From: Sphingomonas sp. Leaf32
Lineage (GTDB): Bacteria > Pseudomonadota > Alphaproteobacteria > Sphingomonadales > Sphingomonadaceae
DNA: 64,000 nucleotides
Reading direction: 5' to 3'
Assembly (NCBI RefSeq): GCF_001421765.1
Contig: NZ_LMLA01000002.1
Span: 62,001 to 126,000 of the forward strand
A model generated the notes under the pieces. The model had not been told where the DNA came from, did no database searches, and saw only the letters and a list, made by a program, of their open reading frames with translations. The translations under genes and the position numbers were made by a program. Positions 54,955 through 62,173 of this stretch are shown here, in pieces. How positions within the stretch are numbered: position 1 is the first letter of the stretch; every line of letters begins with the position of its first letter.

Positions 54955-55004
54955 CCTGGCGACGCGCGAGCAGCCCCGCGCCGCTTGAAGACGGAAATAC
55001 CTCG

Positions 55005-55646
55005 ATGAAGATCAAGAAGACGGCTGTGACGACGACGTGGCAGAGCCCGGCGCAAGTGATGGACACGCTGTTCGATGTCCGCGAGCCGGGCTGTGACGGT
55101 GTCGGCTTCGCGCTGCTGCGTCCCCGCGCCAAGCAGAAGGCGAACAGCGTCGCGGCGCTGGTCGGCGCGAAGCTCGCGCCGATTAAACCGGCGGGCGGGA
55201 CGCCGACGACGGTCTGCGGCATGCCGGTAACCGCGCGCGACCACCGGGTTGTGCTGGCGCGCGGCGTCGCCGACACCGTGCTTACCCGGCTGCTCGACGA
55301 TTACGACGCGGCGACGCGCCCGCACCAGCGTCTGCTGGCGGCGGTCATCACCGTGCGCGGTGACGAGGACATGCCCGCACACGACCTGCTCGATATGGCG
55401 ACGACCTACGCCACGATCCATCTGGCACGAGGGCGCCGGCTGACCAGCGTGGTCGCGTTGCATACGCCGGGTGATGAACTGAGCAGGGCCTTGCCCCACG
55501 CACATATCTGCATCCTTGCCCGCCAGCACACCCCGAGCGGCTGGCTCGCCGAGCATGAGGATCTGACCGACACCGCGCACGGCCTGTGGGCGGAAGAGTG
55601 GGCAGCGTTTCGCGCCGGTTGGGAGCGGATCGCCGCTGCGGCATGA
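55005..55646 (+). CDS. Hypothetical accessory protein
   Basis: A 213-aa protein from ATG 55005 (MKIKKTAVTTTWQSP, GGAAA nine bases upstream); the frame also permits an ATG at 54951, which overlaps the micro-ORF stop. The protein is alpha/beta in composition, without signal or TM: VCGMPVTARDHRVVL, ARGVADTVLTRLLDDYDA, LLAAVITVRGDEDMPAHDLL, ALPHAHICILARQHTPSG. The C-terminal half recalls a JAB or relaxosome helper only loosely; I do not recognise it. It follows the relaxase gene. Confidence 0.55.
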   Translation: MKIKKTAVTTTWQSPAQVMDTLFDVREPGCDGVGFALLRPRAKQKANSVAALVGAKLAPIKPAGGTPTTVCGMPVTARDHRVVLARGVADTVLTRLLDDYDAATRPHQRLLAAVITVRGDEDMPAHDLLDMATTYATIHLARGRRLTSVVALHTPGDELSRALPHAHICILARQHTPSGWLAEHEDLTDTAHGLWAEEWAAFRAGWERIAAAA

Positions 55647-55703
55647 CCGTATCGGCGGGGCGGCTGGCGCCGCCCCGTCTGCCATCCCTGCGTGATAGTG
55701 GCG

Positions 55704-56372
55704 TCAGAACGACGACTTGGCCGACGCCCCGCCGCCAGCAGCGCGTTGCAGCTGTGCCTGCCAGGCGCGTTCCGTGTCGCCGCCTGCCATCAGGATCAGC
55801 CTGGCCTTGTGGTAGACGTCTTCCTGGGCCCGCAGCGCCGGCTTGGCGGCTCCGTACGCCGACCGGCAGGGCTCGCCCGCGCTGCACCAGGTCAGATCGA
55901 GGGGAAGCTGCGGTGAAGCGGCATGGGTCGGTGCGCCATAGCGCTGTGTCAGCTGCGCCCGGAGGTGCGCGCCCGTGCGACCCGCCATCGGTGCCTCGTA
56001 TTTGACCACCTTGACCTCGGCGCCCGACGGCACCGGCCGGAACTCGACGATGAGCGCCTCATCACCCTTGCCCGCCTGGATCGTGGCTATACCGGTGCGC
56101 GGCAGGTCGAACGAGGAGGCACCGCGTTGCTGGCGCTTCTGCTCCTCGACGGCGGTCGCCCAGTCATGGCCGGGGAAGGTCTCGACCTTCCAACCATCGC
56201 GGGCGAGTGCGGCCTGCACCTCGGACGCCAGCATGCCGATCCGCATGCCCGCGATGGTCAGCGGCTTGGCAGCAACTCTGGTCTGGGCGCTGGCATCCTG
56301 TTCGGCGACGGACGCCGACCCGCAAGCGGCGAGCAACGCCAGCGCGGCGGTGGCGGTGATTCTGGTCATCAT
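55704..56372 (-). CDS. Putative lipoprotein
   Basis: A 222-aa protein with a lipoprotein signal (MMTRITATAALALLAACGS, lipobox LAAC). The mature part begins after a Gln/Ala spacer and includes TIAGMRIGMLASEVQAALARDGWKVE, a pattern seen in small periplasmic beta-sheet proteins, and DLTWCSAGEPCRSAY with two Cys. MMTR gives two possible starts one codon apart. No enzyme motif. Confidence 0.65.
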   Translation of the reverse strand: MMTRITATAALALLAACGSASVAEQDASAQTRVAAKPLTIAGMRIGMLASEVQAALARDGWKVETFPGHDWATAVEEQKRQQRGASSFDLPRTGIATIQAGKGDEALIVEFRPVPSGAEVKVVKYEAPMAGRTGAHLRAQLTQRYGAPTHAASPQLPLDLTWCSAGEPCRSAYGAAKPALRAQEDVYHKARLILMAGGDTERAWQAQLQRAAGGGASAKSSF

Positions 56373-56506
56373 GATCTATCCTTGGGTGTGGGACGTGCGT
56401 CGTCGTTCGCCGGGAAGTATCCCGGCGTGGCAGGCCCGATGTCGGTGGTCGTTCTATTGGTCGGCAGCGATCCGCGTGGGTGGCGAGCGCGCCCGGAAGG
56501 CGCGGG

Positions 56507-58771
56507 TCATCGCAGCACCAGCGTAGCGAAGCCGGCGGTGTCGTGGACGCCGGCGACGTGGCCGGCGTTGACGGCATGCGCGATACCGAGGCGCAGCGAC
56601 TGGTTCGGACCAAAGGCGGTCGACCAGCCGAGTTCGACATCGAGTTCGCGTGCGGTCGGCATCAGGTCGATGCTCGCGGTGCGGGTGGTAAGAGCGCCGC
56701 TCATCAGGTCGTAGGAGACCGGCGCCTGCACGGTGGCGCGGGCGCGTTCCAGCCGCAGCGGGGAGGATAGCCCAAGTGTCGCGGTGCCGCCGCCCATCCG
56801 GTGCGCGGCGTCGACCGCGAAAGCGCTGCCGACCAGCGGACCGGTGAAGCGCAGCAGGTCCGAACCACCCTGAACCCTGGTTGTCGCGGCGGTGGCGCGG
56901 GCCGACAGCAGCAGACCGGCAATGCCTCGGCTGGCAGCGAGCGTGGCGAGTGTCGTGCGGCTACCGGAAAGCGCAAAGCCGGTGGCACCGCGAAGGCCGA
57001 GCACCTGACCCCGTTCGGCCAAGTCCGACAGCTCGACGCCGATGCCGGCTGGCGTGGTCAGCGACACCGTGCGCAAGGCGGCACGACCATCGCGCGCAGT
57101 GCCGGATGCGACGCTGGCTGACCAGCCGCTGCTTACCCAAGTGAAGGATTGGCCGACCGGCGTCGCGACCACGCCGCGCAGCGCCGAGCCGCTGATGCCT
57201 GCGCCCTGACCGATGGCGATGTTGGCAGCGAGCGTCATCGACTGACCCGCCGCAGGCGAGAAGGCGATGGTGGCGGGCCGGTTCGACCGGGTGCCCTGCC
57301 ACGGGCCGGTCGTGGCGGAGGTGAAGCCGAGCAGCGTGTCGGTCGGCGTCGGCGTCAGCCAGGGTGGGTCGACCGGCGCCAGCATCGCGCCCGCGAGCAG
57401 CCCCGAGCCGCGACTGCGCGGCGCGGTAGAGCCGGTCATGCGGTAGTCGCGGCCATAGCGGTCAAACACCGTCATCGCGGCGTTGGTGGCTGCCAGCGCA
57501 CCGCCGCTCCCGAACGGACCCGACAGCGTCAGCGACGAATAGCGCGCCAGCACCGTATCGGCGGCGGCAAAGGCGCTGGCGGGCGCCTGCGCCTTCATCG
57601 CCTGCTCGATGTCGAGCAGGCCGGCGCCGTAGAGCTGGTCGACACCCTTGTCGCCGAGGTCGGTGGCAGTATCGAGCAGGATGCGCGCGATCGCCTTGCC
57701 GCCGAGCTGCGGCCAGTATTGCTTGAGCAGCGCCGCCGCCCCCGCGATCGCCGGCTCGGCAAAGCTGTTGCCCGTCGTCGTGACGAGACTGCCATCCTTG
57801 CCGACGACCTGCACGCCGGTTGCAACGACTGCCAGCGTGCGGTCGGCGAGGTCGCCGGGGCGGCCGTTGCCGGTGGGCGGGCGCAGCGCCGCATCGACGC
57901 GGATGCCGAACAGGAACCAGTCCCTGTTCTCGAGATCGGCGCCGACGAGGTTGCGCGCGATGGTGCCGGCGGCCGCGCTGTCGTCGCCGATATCGTTGGA
58001 GACGGACTCGACCAGCAGCCGGTCGGCGCGGGCGACCTGATCCATCGCCGCCTTCTGTTCGGCGGCAGCCTGGCCGCTCGATACGCCGTTGAGGCTGAGC
58101 GACAGGACGAAAGCACCCTTGTCGACGCCGTAGCGGATCGCGGGCGCGATGTTCATCGCGTTGGCGGCGCTGCTCTCCTTGATAACCGAGGTCGCGGTGA
58201 CGCCCTCGAGATCGGGACCGCTGATCTTCAGCGCCAGCAGCGTCGCGTCGGGGGCGATACCGTGCATGCCGGTGCCGTTCCTCGCCGCCAGCGCGACCGA
58301 GGCGGTCTCGGTGCCGTGACCCTGGATGTCGTCGAGCGCGAAGGTCACCGTCTCGGGCGCGCAGGTCGGGCAGCGCGCGATCCGGTTCTCGAACGCCTTG
58401 CTGTCGGGTGAGATGCGGCCGGCGAACTCGGGACCGTTCACAGTGATGCCGGTGTCGATGACGGCGATGGTCACGCCTTTGCCGGTGATGCCCCTGTCAT
58501 AGGCATGAGCCGCCCTGGCGCCGACCACGGCGGCGGACGCCTTGTATTCCGTGCCATCGGCGGCTGTCGGCGGTGGGGTGGGCGTCGGCGTGGGCAGTGG
58601 TGCCGGGGTGGGTGCGGGCGTCGGCGCAGGGGTAGCGCTTGGCGGCGAGTTCGTGCCGGGCGTGCTGACGCCGCCCCCGCCGCCGCCACATGCGGCGAGC
58701 AGCAACGCACCCGAGACGACCGATCCTGTATTTAGTGCCTCGCACCATCGCCGGCGATATCCCTCTACCAT
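56507..58771 (-). CDS. S8 subtilase-family surface lipoprotein
   Basis: A 754-aa protein. Lipobox GALLLAACGGGGGG, a Pro/Thr-rich linker (ATPAPTPAPTPAPLPTPTP), then the S8 protease domain with Asp in IAVIDTGI, His in IQGHGTETAS and Ser in TTGNSFAEPAIAG (the usual GTSMAxP is GNSFAEP here). The C-terminal 250 residues are beta-rich, like the passenger-to-barrel part of autotransporter subtilases, but the end (GFATLVLR) is not a classical barrel terminus. ATG 58771 (MVEGYRRR) is used. Likely a surface protease. Confidence 0.8.
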   Translation of the reverse strand: MVEGYRRRWCEALNTGSVVSGALLLAACGGGGGGVSTPGTNSPPSATPAPTPAPTPAPLPTPTPTPPPTAADGTEYKASAAVVGARAAHAYDRGITGKGVTIAVIDTGITVNGPEFAGRISPDSKAFENRIARCPTCAPETVTFALDDIQGHGTETASVALAARNGTGMHGIAPDATLLALKISGPDLEGVTATSVIKESSAANAMNIAPAIRYGVDKGAFVLSLSLNGVSSGQAAAEQKAAMDQVARADRLLVESVSNDIGDDSAAAGTIARNLVGADLENRDWFLFGIRVDAALRPPTGNGRPGDLADRTLAVVATGVQVVGKDGSLVTTTGNSFAEPAIAGAAALLKQYWPQLGGKAIARILLDTATDLGDKGVDQLYGAGLLDIEQAMKAQAPASAFAAADTVLARYSSLTLSGPFGSGGALAATNAAMTVFDRYGRDYRMTGSTAPRSRGSGLLAGAMLAPVDPPWLTPTPTDTLLGFTSATTGPWQGTRSNRPATIAFSPAAGQSMTLAANIAIGQGAGISGSALRGVVATPVGQSFTWVSSGWSASVASGTARDGRAALRTVSLTTPAGIGVELSDLAERGQVLGLRGATGFALSGSRTTLATLAASRGIAGLLLSARATAATTRVQGGSDLLRFTGPLVGSAFAVDAAHRMGGGTATLGLSSPLRLERARATVQAPVSYDLMSGALTTRTASIDLMPTARELDVELGWSTAFGPNQSLRLGIAHAVNAGHVAGVHDTAGFATLVLR

Positions 58772-59179
58772 GCACACCCCCGTGTTCGGCGGTGCATGGC
58801 TCCTCCAGCCGGCGGCACCGCCCCATGAAACGAGGCGGTGCCGGCCCGTGAGCCGGAGATTGAGAACCTGCAGATAGACAGGCGCGAGCGTCTTTAGGCC
58901 CCCGAAAGAGCCCTGGACATGCACGCCCGCTCCCCGGCCGAAACTGGTTCGGGCCGGGCTTACGGCTACTATCTGCGAGGTTCTCACGCCTCGGTCCGCC
59001 TGCTGACGAACAGGCCATCCATATGCCGGCTCGGTTAACGAACCAAGTCATGTTGTGCAGGTGAAGCAGTCTTGGCTGCACCGCGCCTCTGGAAAATGCT
59101 CAAGGCAGCGATGGGATCAGCAAGCCATCATCGATGCTTAGCGAGCCGCCAGCGTGAATGATCCGCTGGAGGAAAGAAG
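58772..59179. other. Gap of about 400 bases
   Basis: Upstream region of the subtilase gene and of a small plus-strand gene. I see no gene, RNA or strong hairpin in it; the frames present are short and unlike any family. Confidence 0.4.
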
Positions 59180-59458
59180 ATGAAGCGACGCCGGTATCCC
59201 TGGGTGTTCCGCATCGCCGCCGCGGTGATGCTGCTGAGCGTGGTCGCCGGACAATGGTGGCAGCGCCAGCCCGCCGGTGAGGTCGGCCTCGCCATGCTGA
59301 CGGTCATCGCCGCGCACTGCCCTGCCGCCGTTGACCAGCAACGCGGCGGCAGGATCAGCGTCGCCGACAGCGCCCGCGCGCTCGACCGCTGGGGCTATGC
59401 GCGGCTGACCGAGATGGTCCGCCGCGATGGCCGCGACCGCTGCCGGCGGCAGCACTGA
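59180..59458 (+). CDS. Small exported or membrane-anchored hypothetical protein
   Basis: A 92-aa protein from ATG 59180 with GGAAAGAAG just upstream. Basic start (MKRRRYPW), one hydrophobic span (VFRIAAAVMLLSVVAGQWW), then a soluble part with HCPAA and a Cys near the end (DRCRRQH). A signal anchor or signal peptide is likely. Nothing recognisable. Confidence 0.5.
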   Translation: MKRRRYPWVFRIAAAVMLLSVVAGQWWQRQPAGEVGLAMLTVIAAHCPAAVDQQRGGRISVADSARALDRWGYARLTEMVRRDGRDRCRRQH

Positions 59459-59569
59459 GGGGAAAGACGGTCGGGGCGAAGCGAAGCCCCTGACGAGCAA
59501 TGAAAATCGAAGGGGGCCTGATCCGGACCGACCCGGTCCGGGGATCACGCCAAGACTCGAAGGCTCCCA

Positions 59570-60088
59570 ATGCCCAACATGATCCACGAAACGCTGCCGA
59601 CCGCGTCGGTCGCGCTCATGCACTATGTCCTTGCCGAACTCAAACCCGACGAACCCGACCAGCTCTACGGCAACACCGGCCTGCCCGCCGCCGTCGACTT
59701 CCCCGTCCACGACGTCATCGTCTCGGTGACGCCGGTCACCGCCCGGCTTTTTGATCAGGCGCTGCTGCGCTGTGCTGCGGCCCGCCAGCGCGACGTCATG
59801 CTGATCCGGCACGGTTTCCACCCGGAGACGATCGACCCGGTCCGGGTCGATGTCGTGCTGCACTCGGTCGGCGGCCCGCTGCTGCTGACCGACCTCAGCT
59901 TCTTCCGCCACCGCGATCGCAGCCTGCACCTCGTGCCCGACAACGCCGGGCGATCCGTGAAGATCGGCGATGGCGGTCTCGAGCTCGGCATCCGGCCGCC
60001 CTGGGACAGCGCGTGGGACCGCGCCGCCGGACTGGAAAGTGCTGCTGCCCAGATCGTGCTCGCCTGCCGCCGCAGGAACCGGGGTTGA
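59570..60088 (+). CDS. Hypothetical accessory protein
   Basis: A 172-aa protein from ATG 59570 (MPNMIHETLP, CGAAGG five bases upstream; ATG 59579 is an alternative). No signal or TM. Segments LMHYVLAELKPDEPDQLYG and HDVIVSVTPVTARLFDQAL suggest an alpha/beta fold; RHGFHPETIDPVRVDVV follows. It heads a pair with the next gene. I do not recognise the family. Confidence 0.5.
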   Translation: MPNMIHETLPTASVALMHYVLAELKPDEPDQLYGNTGLPAAVDFPVHDVIVSVTPVTARLFDQALLRCAAARQRDVMLIRHGFHPETIDPVRVDVVLHSVGGPLLLTDLSFFRHRDRSLHLVPDNAGRSVKIGDGGLELGIRPPWDSAWDRAAGLESAAAQIVLACRRRNRG

Positions 60089-60143
60089 GATGAGGAGGAG
60101 GACAAGCGGCCCCGATGCGGGGATGAAACAAGGAAGCAAGACG

Positions 60144-60644
60144 ATGACCATGACCAACGACGCGTTCGAGACCAACTGCACCAAGGCCGTCGCCCGGCTG
60201 CTGCTCGGCAACCGCAAGCTGAAGGAGGGCATCGTGCTCACCGGCGGCAACCAGCTCGACCTAGACGGCAAGGTCCGGCTCGCCCGGCAGGCCCGGGCGA
60301 ACAACACCGATGTGCTGCACCTCGAATATGGCACGGACGAAAACGGTCGCCATGCGCTGACCGGCATGATCGTCTTCCTGATGCGCGGTGACATCTGTCA
60401 CATCCAGACGCAGTGCCGGCTGTTCCTGGCGAAGGGCGGCACCCGCGGCGTTGTTCTGCCGCAGCCCGGCGCCCGTGGTCACTACCGCCTGGCGCCCGGC
60501 GAAATCCTTCACATCGATGGCAAGCCCGCCGGCGACGTCACCGACGGCATGGCACGCGCCGATGCCTGGCTGGCCCGTCAGCTGGCGCTCGGCGGTGATG
60601 CGATCGATGACGGTCGATACCAGGTCTGGTCGCAGGCGGCGTGA
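60144..60644 (+). CDS. Hypothetical accessory protein
   Basis: A 166-aa protein from ATG 60144 (MTMTNDAFE, GGAAG nine bases upstream); ATG 60123 (MKQGSKT) is possible. Cys in NCTKAV, DICHIQTQCRLF; GGTRGVVLPQPGARGHYRL. No signal or TM. It lies 55 bases after the previous small gene and ends 18 bases before the convergent HTH-methyltransferase gene. Unrecognised. Confidence 0.5.
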   Translation: MTMTNDAFETNCTKAVARLLLGNRKLKEGIVLTGGNQLDLDGKVRLARQARANNTDVLHLEYGTDENGRHALTGMIVFLMRGDICHIQTQCRLFLAKGGTRGVVLPQPGARGHYRLAPGEILHIDGKPAGDVTDGMARADAWLARQLALGGDAIDDGRYQVWSQAA

Positions 60645-60662
60645 CGGTGGCGACGACAGCGA

Positions 60663-61616
60663 TCATTGAGGCGCGACCGTCCACAAGGGTTGCCGGACGA
60701 TGGCTGGCGATGCGCGGTGTGCACCGGATGCCGCCGTGACGCTGCGGGTCAGCCAGAAGCCCGGGACGAGTTCCGCATAGCAGTCCTTCTGCTCGGGTGT
60801 CGCACCCAATGTCAGCACCATCAGCGAGAACGGGGTCTGCTGGCTTTTGCCACGTATATCGAGAAAGCGGACGCGGCCCTGCAGCAGATAAATGTCTGCG
60901 TCCGCGCTCAGCGTCTGGTGGAACCAGGCGGAGTCGGTTCGAACCGGCACGAGGCAGACCACTGTCTCGACCTTGCCGGCCCGCCATTGATCGTGAGCGT
61001 GCCGCAGCCAGCGCAGCAGTTGCGAATAGGGAGGATTGACGAACGCGACCTTGCCCGACCAGTCGTCGACCAGCCCGTCGCCGCCGTCGCTGGGCAGAAT
61101 CCGGCGACGCGCGATCACCGGGCTGAGCGGATGCCCGCACGGATCGAGGTCGATCTCGCCGAACGCCGCGTAGATGTTCGCCATGAAGTCGACCGGCGTG
61201 AAGCGGATGTCGCGATCCTCCTTGTCGCCCTGTCCCCAATAGGATCGCTCGGGCGCGCGGCGGCGGGCGTTCGGTGCGATCACGGCCAGAAGGCGCAGCA
61301 GGCTGGCGACCGATCCGCCACCCCGCTCAAGGCTGGCGATAGTGGTCGGCGACAGGCCGGTCTTTTCCGCCGCGTCCCTCAGCGACATCGACCGCTTGCG
61401 CCGCTCCGCGCGCAGCCGCTCGGGCAGCGTCTTGCCCGCCGCAAGACCGGTCAGACAAAAGTCCAACGCCGCCATGGCAGCGATGAGGGTCGGCACTGAC
61501 CCGACACCCTTCTCCAGCCGCTTGATGGTTTGCGCATCGACACCGATCCGGTCCGCCAGCGTCCGCTGCGACCAGCCGGACGTCCGGCGAGCATCACGTA
61601 GCTCGTGTTTCAGAAT
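60663..61616 (-). CDS. Double-HTH protein fused to a phage-type DNA adenine methyltransferase (start uncertain)
   Basis: The frame encodes an XRE helix-turn-helix (LKHELRDARRTSGWSQRTLA, then GVDAQTIKRLEKG), a second HTH (LRAERRKRSMSLRDAAEKTG, LSPTTIASLERG), and a C-terminal domain with FTPVDFMANIYAAFGEIDLDPC and AFVNPPYSQLLRW, the arrangement of phage N6-adenine methyltransferases (DNA_N-6-adenine MTase family). The only usual start codon is GTG 61496, which cuts off the first HTH; the coding frame clearly continues to about 61616, where only an ATT is available. Either a rare start, a lost start codon, or a domain reduced to the second HTH. Confidence 0.65.
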   Translation of the reverse strand: MLKHELRDARRTSGWSQRTLADRIGVDAQTIKRLEKGVGSVPTLIAAMAALDFCLTGLAAGKTLPERLRAERRKRSMSLRDAAEKTGLSPTTIASLERGGGSVASLLRLLAVIAPNARRRAPERSYWGQGDKEDRDIRFTPVDFMANIYAAFGEIDLDPCGHPLSPVIARRRILPSDGGDGLVDDWSGKVAFVNPPYSQLLRWLRHAHDQWRAGKVETVVCLVPVRTDSAWFHQTLSADADIYLLQGRVRFLDIRGKSQQTPFSLMVLTLGATPEQKDCYAELVPGFWLTRSVTAASGAHRASPAIVRQPLWTVAPQ

Positions 61617-62173
61617 ATGATCCCGGTTGAGTTCACATCTTACGTGGCTAGCTGATGTTGCGCGGTATCGGCAAGGCCATCGCCTATTGATGTATTGAGC
61701 AGCTACTGGTCCACCCTGCTAGCGGATGCGGACTGTCCGCATTTCGCCAAAACTAGTCGGGGCAGGGCGGCAGCTGTCGACCAACTCAAGCCGTTCCCAG
61801 CGCGCGCGTGAATGGCCGCTCTTGCTGGAACCCGCCATTCCCGTCCCGTTGAGCGGTCCGGTAAGCAGCCCCTCCAATACCGATGGGGTGGACGCCCCCT
61901 GACGGCCTCGATGTGCCAGAGTGGAGGTGTGAAGCATCACTGGTGGCGTCCATGGATGATGGGGTGGACTCTCCCGTCATCATCATACCGAAACAGTGTC
62001 AGCCAACCGCCGCCGCATATGCGGATGGGTTGGCTGACGACGTTGTCCGGGTGATCGACGTCGCGTGATTATGCCGGCGGTGGTCAAGCGTCGAAAGCGC
62101 GTTCACCACTGCCGGATGCCTGATCTGCTGGTGCGGGCAGCTACCATTGGTCCAACGGCGGTCTGGTGCCGGA
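61617..62173. other. Gap of about 550 bases
   Basis: No gene, tRNA or repeat family recognised. One perfect small palindrome ATGCGGA-ctg-TCCGCAT lies at 61726-61742, upstream of the HTH-methyltransferase gene, and could be its operator. The frames here are short. Confidence 0.4.

Noticed and set aside
61617..62173. tRNA or attachment site in the gap
   Set aside because: No cloverleaf-like pattern or CCA end, and no direct repeat with another place in the window was found.
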